From: Xenopus tropicalis
Lineage: Eukaryota > Chordata > Amphibia > Anura > Pipidae
DNA length: 64,000 bases
NCBI RefSeq assembly: GCF_000004195.4
Contig: NC_030685.2
Location: 55,272,516-55,336,515 of the forward strand
Direction: 5' to 3'
In this document: positions 22,978-33,330 of the stretch, one piece after another
Layout of the letters: each line of letters begins with the position of its first letter
Position numbering within the stretch: the first letter of the stretch is position 1
Position numbers and translations under genes: made by a program
The notes under the pieces: generated by a model
The model's database searches: none
What the model saw: the letters and a program-made list of their open reading frames with translations, nothing else
What the model was told of the DNA's origin: nothing

Positions 22978-23460
22978 TATTTTATGTGAAGGGGATGGGG
23001 GGGTTATACTTATGTGAAGGGGATGGGGTTGTGTTTGGGGGGGTTGTGATGGGGTGGGGTGGGGGGTTATATTTATGTGAAGGGGATGGGGGGCTGTTTG
23101 GGGTGGGGTGGGGTGGGGGGGGGTGTGCGGATGGGGGGGTGTGTGCGGATGGGGGGTGTTTGGGGTGGGTTGGGGGGGAGTGTGCGGATGGGGGGTGTTT
23201 GGGGTGGGGTGGGGGGTGTGTGCGGATGGGGGGGTGTTTGGGGTGGGGGGGTGCGTGCGGATGGGGGGTGTTTGGGGTGGGGTGGGGACGTGCGTGCGGA
23301 TGGGGGGGTGGGGGGGCTGCGTGTGGATGGGGGGGTGTTTGGGGTGGGGACGTGCGTGCGGATGGGGGGGTGGGGGGGCTGCGTGCGGATGGGGGGGTGT
23401 TTGGGGTGGTGGGGGTGTTTGGGTGGTGGGGGGGTGCGGGTGGCGGGTGTTTGGGGTGGT
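22978..23460 (+). repeat. G-rich minisatellite inside the hAT element
   Basis: The plus strand is almost entirely G, T and A, with repeated GTGCGGATGGGGGG and TGTTTGGGGTGGGG modules and dozens of runs of four or more G. It meets the general pattern for multiple G-quadruplexes. The complementary strand gives proline/histidine-rich frames that are not genes. Confidence 0.95.
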
Positions 23461-23669
23461 CACCTAATCATGCATGGGGGAAAAAAAATACCGTCAAATA
23501 CCGTGATACCGATATAATTTTGAAAAATACCGTGATATAAATTTTTGGTCATACCGCCCAGCACTACTAGGAACAGAGTAATTGGACTTCACTTCCTGGC
23601 TTGTTGTATCAGTCTCTGCCAGAATGCAATGCTGACAGATGCTGCATAATTCTGAATATTGTGTTGCTA

Positions 23670-23920
23670 CAGTGTCGGACTGGCCCACCAGGATACCAGG
23701 AAAACTCCCGGTGGGCCCAGGTGTAAGTGGGCCCTCCTGCTTCTTACTATTTAGCCTGTTTCATGGTCATTCCCTATTTGTGAATGGGAAGAAAGAGGAG
23801 AAATAGATGCTAGCTTGTAAATAAAAGAGACTAAGAGAATAAAGAGGTTGGGTGAGGAAAGGAGGAAAAATAGTTTGGAAAGCTGGCCTAGGGTCTAAGG
23901 TTGTTCCCAGTCCGACACTG
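23670..23920. mobile_element. Short hAT MITE, 'CAGTGTCGGACTGG' family, complete
   Basis: The ends CAGTGTCGGACTGG and CCAGTCCGACACTG are perfect 14-bp inverted repeats. Flanks TGTTGCTA (23662-23669) and TGTTGCTG (23921-23928) match at 7 of 8 positions, the hAT duplication length. The element is 251 bp and non-coding. Fragments of the same family end at 31076 and 40433 and begin at 43909. Confidence 0.88.
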
Positions 23921-23928
23921 TGTTGCTG

Positions 23929-24436
23929 TACTGTACTGCCATGGCCGGCTTACGTTCTATGCATTCAGTGACTGACACAAGGTAGTTTATTGATTGACGT
24001 TTGACTAACAGTTTTGCAATGTGAAGCTATAACTAATGGTTCTTACTAGTCTTGCCCCCCAGCTATTCAGTCATATGGGATATGTATGTTGCTTTTAAAC
24101 CAAATTACAGACCTATGGCATAGAGGGCTTTTTAGTAGCAGTATTAAAATCTCATTAACCAAAATTAATCCAGTATCATCGGCTTGATGAACAATCAAAC
24201 CTTATTTCCACATAACTGGACTCTTTAAGAGAGCTAATTAGGCAGTTAATCCAATCTCTACTTCTACCAGTTAATACTTCAGAATCCCCCTCCTTGAGAA
24301 GCATGCTAGCAGTGCACCCAGAACCATTAGCAGCTGGGCTCATATTCACCTTATGCACAGCACAAGTACAATGCAAGTCGCAAATACCACGTCAAGAATT
24401 TAGTGAACTGGAATTTCCTTCCGTCCAAAGTTTACC
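23929..24436. other. Intergenic, no gene recognised
   Basis: No exon or element identified. Confidence 0.5.
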
Positions 24437-24700
24437 TGGGATCAGCAACTAATAAGATGTTTGGTTTTAAACAGGTGACCAGTAAATGCTACCTGCTGAT
24501 TGGTTGCTATGGGTTACTGCACCTGGGCAAACTTAGTGCCTTTTATTACATAACCCCAGTAACACTAGCAACCAGGCAATGGATTATTGCAACCAGCAAT
24601 AACTATGTAATTGTAACCTTACAGAGCAGGAATTTTTGGCAGCCAATAAAAAAGTTGCTAAGAAGAGGACACCCTATAACATAATGATAATGAATTTAAA
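24437..24700 (+). repeat. Frog dispersed repeat ('GATTGGTTGCTATGGGTTAC')
   Basis: The stretch around 24497-24560 (GATTGGTTGCTATGGGTTAC, TGCACCTGGGCAAACTTAGT, then a CCTTTTATTACATAACCCC ending) is text I recognise as a high-copy Xenopus repeat. The related, opposite-orientation piece is at 42600-42790. The open frame across it is not a gene. Confidence 0.6.
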
Positions 24701-25639
24701 CTGCAGAAAGGGGTTAATTCTGGGAAGCTGACTAATTCAAGTGGATTTCTGTATGTATCCAATATATTATCAGCTAGTACTTACCACAAAATAGCATTAG
24801 AGCACCACATCACTTTTGTATTTGTCCCAGTACAAAATAACTTTATAATAACCGCAGTGTCAGATGCCATCCAACAATGGGAGACTCCTTTCACTGTTTG
24901 TGTAATGCAGAATATATTAATCACTTCTGAAAAAAAATACTCATTTATGGCCCATATACTTTACTAATCATATTTTCAATACATTAGTTAACATCATCAT
25001 AGACGGCCAAACCATGGTAAGGATGAGGATGAAAGAATGACAAAATATGGAGACATTTTCCATGACCTACACCACCTCTTTTGTACTATATAAAACCTCC
25101 TTGCTGATTGGATTATTGACCTTTCATTCAATTCCTTTTGCATTTCAATTTAACGGAAAATATAAACACTATGATTCAGATACTTATATTCTGAGAAATG
25201 TTAAATGTTCTCTCGTGCCCATGTTCAGTGACTCCGGGAAGGGAAGATTTTTATTTGTTACTGTTATTTTATATTACCTGTGCTCACCTTTTCCATGGTT
25301 GAACTTTGCTATTAAACAAACCCTTCCTGGCCGTTACACAAAAGACATTTTATTGCTGTAGCTATTTATCTTCTTGCTTTTGAACCCATGCACAAATGGT
25401 ATATATGTGTGTAAGATGGAACAAGGAAGGCAATGCAGTGTATATAGTGTATATGCAGTCACAATTATTATCCTTTATTTATATAAAAGATTGTTCATCA
25501 TTCTTATCAGTCCCTATCCAACTGGAGCTTTAAATTTTCCAGCACATCACACAATGGGGTCAGTATCACCAGGAACAAATTAGCCTGCCTTTATGTTTCT
25601 GGACTACAGTAGAACACCTAAGAATATATAAGGAGAACA

Positions 25640-26000
25640 TGCAGATACATGCAGATATCCATTCAGATAGAGCCTTTAAACTTAGGACCCCAGAGCTGTA
25701 AGGTGGTATCTTTACTTTCTGGTATCTATATAGAGCTGATACATTCTACAGTGCTTTTCAGAGATTATACACCATTTGCATCCTTCTCATATTCACACAG
25801 AGCAGGGTCAGTTTATCAGGTGCCAAATAAATAGCCTGTATCATTTTGGAATGTGGGAGGAAACAGAAGTACCTAAAGGAAACCTATGCAGATGCATAGA
25901 GAACATACAAACTCCATTCAGATAGTGCCCTGGCTGGAATCAAACTCAGGAACCCGAGACACAGCAGTGCTAAACGCTAAGCCACCATACAGCCCATCAT
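25640..26000 (-). repeat. Decayed SINE/LINE-tail repeat, reverse orientation
   Basis: On the minus strand this reads as the widespread vertebrate repeat with a tRNA-like head. The relevant plus-strand text is GCTAAGCCACCATACAGCCC (25976-25995), CTGGCTGGAATCAAACTCAG (about 25930) and GAGAACATACAAACTCCATT (25900-25919). An overlapping older copy of the same sort begins near 25633 (GGAGAACATGCAGATA). A plus-orientation relative is at 47290-47510. The family name is not certain. Confidence 0.55.
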
Positions 26001-26526
26001 CTTCCCAGTAAATGTTATAGTGTTACATTACCATATTACCATATTCTGTCATTTAACTGTAACAGTGACGGCTAACTAGTACTGCTAAACTAACCATGGC
26101 AGACCATGGCTCCAAAAAGGAAAGATCATGCCCACAGATTGTGTGTGCTGTGTCTATAAACCCAGTAGAGACCCAGTCAGCAAGTCTTAACCTTAAACCA
26201 CTGTACCCCTGACATGTATATACACTACTTCTAAGCCATTTTAATAAATGGGCAAAAGGCAAGGCAAACAGGAAAAGGCAGGGGGCCCCACAATCAGACC
26301 TTTCATCCATAACTTTTGAAATGGTAGACCCCTCATTTTAATTTGCTGCGAGAGTGCTACATATCAATGTATAAGTTGCTTATAAAAGTTATCACTTTTT
26401 TATTTTCCCATTTTGTAATAGTGGTTTATCTGCTCCAATGGCCATTGGTTCAGGGCAATGCACCTATACCCTACTAGCCACCTCTTTCCAGACAGGGTAA
26501 TTAACAGCTGCTGTGCGGGAATAGGT

Positions 26527-26582
26527 GATATATATACATATATATATATATACACATATATATACACATATATATATACAGT
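26527..26582. repeat. TA/CA microsatellite
   Basis: Mixed TATA and CACATA repeats just upstream of the large palindrome at 26651. Confidence 0.9.
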
Positions 26583-26650
26583 CTATTAACAGGCACTCAC
26601 GATAAAGCAATCAAAATTGCCTGGGTGCAGCCCAAAAGAACGGAGTAATG

Positions 26651-26849
26651 TAACAGGAATGAAAGGTTCCGCACTCACAGGACTTGAGAAAACAAAAAGA
26701 ATTTATTATAAGGTTACATCTAATGTTTCGGCTGCCACTGCAGCCTTTGATAAAGGCTGCAGTGGCAGCCGAAACGTTAGATGTAACCTTATAATAAATT
26801 CTTTTTGTTTTCTCAAGTCCTGTGAGTGCGGAACCTTTCATTCCTGTTA
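26651..26849. repeat. 98-bp-arm near-perfect palindrome
   Basis: The left arm 26651-26748 and right arm 26752-26849 are reverse complements with one mismatch (TAATGTTTCGG against the complement of CCGAAACGTTA, a TG/CG transition) and a 3-bp centre at 26749-26751. The centre includes GCTGCCACTGCAGCCTTT and its complement. Both strands therefore encode nearly the same 76-85-residue open frame, which is a symmetry artefact. The sequence GGCAGCCGAAACGTTA is a familiar frog repeat motif. This is likely a foldback element; arms are too similar to be old. Confidence 0.95.
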
Positions 26850-27339
26850 TATAAATTCACATTTGGTGGTATAGTGACACACAGAGACAGACGATGCATT
26901 GCTACTGTATCAGCCTGTCCGGGCCCATCAGACCAATATATTGTTCTGATTTGTTGAAAAAGAAATTGACAGGGTTTGGGCGGGTAGTGGGCATTGTGAA
27001 GGCTGTTATAGTGGAAATCACTGTTAAAATGTGGGCCCAGTTATGCTTAGTTATCATGGTATCTTGAATTGACAGTGAGCTAATAACCGGGCTTCCTACA
27101 GAAGGGGTTGCTCAATAACTGGAACATATGGGGCCCTATGCTATCTGCTAATGGCCCTACATGCATGTTTGAAAACTAACTTAGTCCCCACCACATCTGC
27201 CTGGAAGGCTGTTCCAAAAACATGCATTTTTCCTGATTAACACAATAGACAAATGTACAATATGTTCAGCACAACTATTCATAAAACAAGTGAATATATG
27301 CCCCGTTAGTGGGCACTAAGGTTGGTTCACATAGGAACT

Positions 27340-27640
27340 TTCTATCACCCCTTATATATTGACTACATTTGCACTCCAGGTTTTTTTTTTACTTATTGCA
27401 TCAGCCAGCAAAATCTTACAAAAGGCCCAAAAATATCTACTAAATGGCTGTGCAATGAGTTCTCCCATGGTAGCAAACTTATATATGGAGGAAGTGGAAA
27501 GGAAGGCCTTACTTACATTCAATGGATCTACACCAAGTCACTGGTTCAGGTATGTAGATGACACTTGGGTTAAAAGCAGATCCAATTAAGTGGCGGCCTT
27601 TTCAGGACACATTACCTCAGTGGACAATGTTATTGTCTGC
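27340..27640 (+). pseudogene. Penelope-like retroelement reverse transcriptase fragment
   Basis: The frame starting near 27446 encodes GCAMSSPMVANLYMEEVERK, then ALLTFNGSTPSHWFRYVDDT at 27506-27565. 'SPMVANLYMEEVE' and 'RYVDDT' correspond to the reverse transcriptase palm motifs B and C, with the catalytic aspartate pair in YVDDT, and the wording is that of Penelope-like elements. After TAA at 27587-27589 the same frame continues as VAAFSGHITSVDN, again family-like. Upstream, recognisable residues lie in another frame (FTYCISQQN), indicating a frameshift in or after the T-run at 27380-27389. Only part of the RT is present; there is no GIY-YIG endonuclease part in view. It is dead. Confidence 0.75.
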
Positions 27641-27846
27641 TGAGTTGTGCTTACTCTTATTGTATTTTTCGATATCAACATAATTAATATTGAAAACAGT
27701 ATCTGTTTGTCTGCTACTGTCTCTGAGCTGCTATTTTTGACTACATACACATTGCTGCAGTAGTGAGCACTCCTTCAGCCATGATACAATTAACAGTTGT
27801 ATTTCTGCAGGCAAATAAGAAGATCTGACTAGAACCCTGAAAAAGA

Positions 27847-27905
<59 letters not shown>

Positions 27906-28013
27906 CTCTCTCCTCTCTCTCTCCTCTCTCTCTCCTCTCTCTCTCCTCTCTCTCTCTCTCTCCTCTCTCTCTCCTCTCTCTCTCTCCTCTCTCTCTCCTC
28001 TCTCTCTCTCTCG
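27847..28013. repeat. CT microsatellite with periodic CCT interruptions
   Basis: About 167 bp of pure pyrimidine on the plus strand. The first roughly 54 bp are perfect (CT)n. From 27901 a CTCTCTCTC-type block recurs with an extra C at about 8-12 bp spacing, so the array has become a higher-order repeat. Confidence 0.97.
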
Positions 28014-29619
28014 TCTCAGTCCTTATTCTACACAGTGGATCTTGCTATGTAAGACTGTCATCAGAGTAAATGCTAAAAGAAGTGTCTTGGTTGACAAACA
28101 CAGCGATCAGACATAGGCCAAGGGGCATTTCCACTAACAAAGTGGTAGCCACCTGGAGGGTCACAACTGGACTGGGCAGACTGAAGGTCCTGCAGGAACC
28201 ATTTGCTGGGAGAACCTTCCCAGTACTCACTGACACAGAAGATTGAGAGAAATTCCACAAGTGCTTGTATTTTCTCATGTGGTATAAATATAGTTAATCC
28301 ACTCCCATGGCTATGAGGTCAATTCAGTAAGCTCAGACTGTTTCTTTATAGCATGCCTTATTATTCATTATAATATTTAAGTTCACCTGTAGAGTAGTTC
28401 TGTCACATCTTCCTTGGCTGTGGGGCCCACTAATTTAATCTCTGCCCTAGGCCTACTGGCACCTTAAAGTGGCCCTGCCTGGACCCCACTTTAGTTTTGG
28501 TAAACACAGAACATTTCATTATTACCTGCCCTTTTATATTCAAGTTCATCTGCTTAAGGCCCTGTTCTAGCCTGTGAAGTAGCCAAAAGAGGTAGTTTAG
28601 CAAAATTTTATCCAGAATACTGTTCCACTAAATTCTTTGGCATTGAACCTGCTGCATGATAAATATAATAAATGCAAGCCAATGTATATTGTTTGGCCCT
28701 TATCTAACAAAATGCAGCAATTTGTGTAACAGCCAGCTGCACAGTTGGTGCTCTGGGGAGCTAAAGGTGTGAAGGGTTTTTTCTTGCAAGTGGCTTACCT
28801 TTTTATCTTCTGCTGCAGAGGATCTAAAAATACTCACTGCCATTCCTTTTGTGTGGAGTTATCCATCATTTTAATGAACATGCAGAGTTGACCCTTCCAC
28901 GGGGAGAGCTTTTAGGTTGCAGTGGCTAGGGAAATTTAATATGTAAAATCAATATGTAACACATTCTACATCATGTCATTATGTGCCACAGATACAGATA
29001 AAGCAGCTTCATTTGATATACATGTATTTACTGTAAAGAAATCTTTCCTCTGTAAGTAGTTTTTTGTTCTACTGGCTTGTCTGCAGAACCAAAAGCCTAT
29101 ATGATTGGACTGGGCAACTAAACCAGATTCCAGAAATAGAAAGAGCATTCTCTTTCCAGAAAATATTGCTCTTTATGATAGAGCTATAGATACTATAACA
29201 AACACAACAGAGCCTCAGTCATTGCTTTAACCTCAATTTGCCATTTTAGCATGACTTTTGCCTTCCTTTGTTTGGTATGTTTCTGAATCTGTTGACCTCC
29301 AGGACAGCACTTAAATCATATAGGACTTAGTAAACAGTTAACTCTGTGATTGAAAGAGTGAGAGCTGTGGTCTTAGCTGATTTTATCCTAGCCTGTATAT
29401 TTGACCTGCTTATATTCGGTACTTTGCAGGAAGGCGGAGTAGAACTCTAGCCCAAGCACCAAGATTACATTTTCTTTAAAAAAACAAGAAGAAGAACTTT
29501 GGGAAGGGGAACGGCAAGCTGTGGTGGTTGCTATAACAAGTATCTTAGACGTTTACCCTATAGCAATATATGCAAGCAACTACACCTTCATTTGATGTTC
29601 TCAAATTCCTTCTCTTAAC
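28014..29619. other. Intergenic, possible degraded coding relic at 28073-28258
   Basis: On the minus strand 28073-28258 stays open in two overlapping frames; one contains QSAQSSCDPPGGYHFVSGNA, which has the look of protein-coding text, but I cannot assign it. A piece around 28425-28490 with 'ggggcccac' and 'aaagtggccctgcctgg' is probably a hAT MITE relic. Nothing else is supported. Confidence 0.4.
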
Positions 29620-29623
29620 TTAA

Positions 29624-29961
29624 GGTGGCCATACACGTGGTGATCTAACGATGTTTCGTGCGACCATCGGTCGCACGAAACATCGTCAGATCCGCCACAC
29701 ACCGTCAGGGCTGAAACAGCAGATAAGGAGGTAGAAACAATAGGATTTCTACCTCCTTCTGCCGATTCAGCCCTGACGGCAGATTTTGGTCAGGCGCCTT
29801 CTATGGCGCCTGATCAAAATTTTCTAACCTGGCCGATCGGCGAGTCGTCCGATATCAGCAGCTTCCTGCGATATCGGTCGACTCGCCGACATGCCATACA
29901 CGCACCGAATATCGTACGAAACGAGGTTTCGTATGATAGTATCGGTGCGTGTATGGCCAGC
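29624..29961. mobile_element. CpG-rich MITE, 'GGTGGCCATACACG' family, copy 2
   Basis: The left end GGTGGCCATACACGTGG follows TTAA at 29620-29623. The right end (GTGCGTGTATGGCCAGC) is its inverted repeat, followed by TTTA. The interior holds a perfect hairpin GTTTCGTGCGACC / GGTCGCACGAAAC (about 29652-29682), the inverted pair CTGATCAAAAT-type, and CGATATCGG motifs. The arms GGAGGTAGAAA and TTTCTACCTCC form a further hairpin near 29729-29758. Length 338 bp. Confidence 0.85.
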
Positions 29962-30000
29962 TTTAGTGTCCTGAAAGATATGAGTTTCAAATCTCACATG

Positions 30001-30691
30001 CTTTAATTACAGGGCATCTTTATCTTGTACATAGTTACCTTATCACATGGGACATTTCCCACACTTGAATGGAATGGTTAATGTGTTTTGAAAAGTGCAA
30101 GATTAACAGTTACAGGTATAAAACAGGCTGAGAAAACATAATGAATGAAGGTGGCAACCAACCCAGCGACCATCTTGGACCCCAAAGATATTTCCTATTT
30201 AAACACTTCATCCCGCAAGTAAAAATGCAATCACACTACAGTTATCTTAAAAAATTCTCAATCAAGGGCCCCACACTCTAATCAGCTGTCAGTTTGATTG
30301 GATTTAGTTGATGACCTGGTTGAGGTGTTTGGGCAGCTTCACAACAACAGCCCTAACAACCCTGAGGCCTTTTCTTCTGCACCATCCTTTCTATGAAATT
30401 CCCTCCCCTAATTGTTTGTCAGTCCTCGCGTGCTATGCATTTAGTTATATTCTATATACTTTAGGGCTTCCTGCTTCAGCAAAATGGCTTACATATCCAT
30501 TTTCTTAATCTATATGTAGAATATGTAGTATATAGAGGTGATAGTCTTATATGAAAATGGACCAACTAACATATTATTTCATGTGACTGTAACTGGATAG
30601 AGAAATTATTTCCCCATACTAAGAGCCCATGCCTTTAATACTTAAGGTTATTTATAATGCAAAGTTATCAATAAGTCATTTCTTGAATTAA
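30001..30691. other. Intergenic, no gene recognised
   Basis: No exon or complete repeat identified. A short frame at 30308-30508 has no recognisable feature. Confidence 0.5.
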
Positions 30692-30910
30692 CTAGGGATA
30701 CACCGAAACCAGGATTCGGTTTGGGATTTGGCCAAGCTTCTGCCTTTTTTGGCAGGATTCAGATTCGGGCAAATCTGTGTTCCTGGCTGAACTGAATACG
30801 AATACTTAAAATCACATGACTCGCTTGAAGCACGCCTACCTTTAACTCTTCCATAGCCCAATTTGCATATGCAAATTAGGATCTGGATTCAGTTCGTATT
30901 TGCCCAAATC
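30692..30910 (+). repeat. Frog dispersed repeat ('TAGGGATACACCGAA')
   Basis: It begins with TAGGGATACACCGAAACCAG and continues with GATTCGG/TTCGG and 'gattcgggcaaat' motifs. The same family, more decayed, appears at about 35754-35840 (TTAGGGATGCAACAAATC). I recognise it as a common frog MITE; ends not resolved. Confidence 0.6.
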
Positions 30911-30999
30911 TTTTACGAAGACCTTTGCCGGCGCTCCCCCTTCTGACTGTTCCTCCCCTGACGCGTTCAATTTATACGCGCTGGGGGGTGGGGTAGGGG

Positions 31000-31076
31000 A
31001 CACGGCTGGCTGGGGCACCCGCAGGGCCCCTGGGGCGGGAGCCCCGGTGGGCCCTGCACCCCCCAGTCCGACACTG
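31000..31076. mobile_element. hAT MITE fragment, right end
   Basis: It ends CCCCAGTCCGACACTG at 31076, the terminal repeat of the element at 23670-23920, preceded by the G/C-rich GGTGGGCCCTGCACC. The left end is not in place. The open frame 30900-31232 spans it and is not a gene. Confidence 0.7.
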
Positions 31077-33089
31077 CTGTTAGAAACAGGGCCCTGTGTA
31101 CAGTGGGAACCTGATTTTTGCAGGCTGGTGGCAACAGTCCATAAAAAGAGTAAATATAGGAAGGAAGAGACAGAACAAAGAACAGAAGCATATTTTATTT
31201 TTCATGTAGTTTATACACTGATGCACATATAAACTAAACAAATATACATACATGTGACCTGTGCAACTGTATAGGAGCCATAGATATAATACAGATGATA
31301 TTGTGTAAAATATTAACTTCAGTTTTCATTTGTGCACTGGAATAGGAACTACATTGCATTCTTAGACACAGATATTAAGAATATCACAATAGAAAGTTCT
31401 GGCTACACAGGCCCCCTGCCACCAGGAAGACCACACTGAGCTAGCATTACATGCTGTATTTAGCAGCAAAGCCGGCGCTGCAATAGGAGCAAAGGAGTCT
31501 CCTATTTTGATGCAATGCCATCATCATTAATGACCCCCTGCTGAATAATGTCTAGTAATACATCAGGATACAAAGTAAATGATCCCCATTATAAAATCAG
31601 AGTAGTGGGAATACTAGTCTAGGGGTTGATTATTTATTAAGGAGATATTGAACAAAATGTACATATACTGTATGTAGTGTGGTCCTGAACTGTTTACAAT
31701 TCATAATATTTCATTAGCTATAGCAAAGGAAGCCAGTTCACAGCAGCCTTGATTTTGAGTAAGAACTACATATGCAGACTGACCCAAAAAGCACAAGTGA
31801 CAGTAAGAATAAAGCAGTGTCAACTAGAAAATGCCATGCATACATATGTTCATTATGTACTTCCGAAAATATATACATTAAATATAGGAAAAAATTATAT
31901 TTTTACGTAAAAACAGCTATAGTTTATTTTTAAAGGCATTTGATGCAAGTCATGGGTGTATTATCATTGAACAAAATAGACCAGGAGTGGCTTCATGTAG
32001 ACAACAGAAAAACAATGGTTAAACACAAGAGGATCTGACAACAAGCATAGTGCTTTAAAAACAGGATTTCTGCTTCAAAGAAATGGGTGGGGGTGAGGTT
32101 GGGCAGCATCGGGTCAGGTACTTCAGGTGTTAGCAGACCTGTAAATTTCTCTGCTTGCTCCTTTAACTTAATGTGAGGAAGTCTGAGCACTTTTTTTATG
32201 CCCATTATTTTATTATTACTTTTTGTAGAGGTGAAATTACATTTATCATTTATATGTGGTTCTATTATTGCTCTGTATGGTACAGCAGCTACTGACTAAC
32301 TCATCCAGCATCTATTTGTGTCTCTTGGTCATCCACTATCCAATATGTTCTCTGAGACAGGGACCGGCTTCATCTTGTCTTTCTGCATTGTGAGCACTTC
32401 CACTGGGATAGATCTCTACTCTTATCATTTATTTACTTTGCTCTTATTTGTTAACAGCACTTAACATCTTTTCTACATTAAAAATGAATTGAAAGTGTAC
32501 CATATGCCCTGTGGTACTGTACCATATATGTCAAATTAGAACACATTTTAATTTGCTCTGTTTTTCTCTGACATTTCTTACTGGCATCTGGACAAGTGCT
32601 CATTGGTCAATATCTGTGCTTAAATTTTGCCTGCTGTTTAAAGCAGCGTTACTCTGTTATGTTTCCATGTTCCTGTAATTACCACTTATTTTACTATGCA
32701 TATAGAGCCTACCGCTTAGGATTAAGTGCTTCTGCCCTTCTAAATGAAACCAAGCATCCTGCTCCTTTGCATAGCACTGCGCCAGGGGGTTACTCAGTAT
32801 GTTCAGCTGTGGTTGCACGCAATACCTCTCCCTTCCTGCTTGCTTCATTAATGTTATTATCTGTATTGCCTGTGGAACTAGTTATTATACAGAGATGTAC
32901 TTGATGTAGAAGTAGAATCCAAACTGTATGACTCTTAATCTTGGGTTCTTGTTTAGGGATTTACCTAGTAAAGCCACATCCGAGCAAAGAAGTTGCCTAG
33001 AAATGTTTCATGTTTTGTTTTGAGCTTCTTTTTTAGTCTGAGGCAACCACACCCCATAGCACTAAGGCTCTGTGCCTCTGAAGATGCTT
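31077..33089. other. Intergenic, no gene recognised
   Basis: AT-rich sequence. Frames such as 32596-32904 have no recognisable motif and are mirrored by an open minus-strand frame. No element boundaries found. Confidence 0.5.
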
Positions 33090-33330
33090 ATAGTAGTTCC
33101 CCACATTTGTTTGCACCAGATTTTGCGCAACTTTTGGAATGGCTACGAAAAACTCCCGTTTTTTCTCGCAAATCGTATTGGTAACGAAAAAGTCGCGATA
33201 ATTTCCGAAAAGTCATAAAGTCACCGAAAAAATCGCAAAAAATACGAAAAAGTCGCAAAATGTTCGTTTTCCAATCGGAATTTTTCCAATTCGGATTCAA
33301 ATTCGTGTCTTAGTAAATCAGCCCCTAGGT
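33090..33330. repeat. Frog repeat rich in ACGAAAAAGTCGC
   Basis: Repeated CGAAAAAGTCGC, CCGAAAAA and TCGCAAAA motifs, ending AGTAAATCAGCCCCTA. It is CpG-rich within an AT-rich background. The end motif 'taaatcagcccct' recurs at about 38950 and closes other frog repeats. Confidence 0.65.

Larger units (their letters stand above)
22736..23566. mobile_element. Non-autonomous hAT element with perfect 8-bp duplication
   Basis: Terminal inverted repeats are TAGTGCTGGGCGGTAT (22736-22751) and its complement (23551-23566). The 8-bp target duplication CTAGGAAC is at 22728-22735 and 23567-23574, without mismatch. This size of duplication and the TIR form are those of hAT (Ac-like) transposons. The subterminal regions are rich in ACCGGT and ATACCG repeats, which probably serve as transposase-binding sites. 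There is no transposase; the middle is filled by a 17-bp tandem array and a G-rich minisatellite. Open frames on both strands through the G-rich part are artefacts of the repeat. Confidence 0.9.

Noticed and set aside
22975..23540. Glycine-rich frames up to 184 residues on plus and a proline/histidine-rich 162-residue frame on minus
   Set aside because: All arise from the G-rich minisatellite inside the hAT element. Three or more overlapping frames are open, which is typical of simple repeats.
26611..26874. Nearly identical 76- and 85-residue proteins encoded on opposite strands
   Set aside because: The DNA is a near-perfect palindrome, so both strands read the same. There is no independent coding evidence.
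27847..28013. CRISPR-like regular array in the CT tract
   Set aside because: There are no distinct spacers; it is simple-sequence DNA in a vertebrate genome.
30900..31232. 110-residue plus-strand frame
   Set aside because: It spans the right end of a hAT MITE and its GC-rich flank, and an opposite-strand frame is also open.
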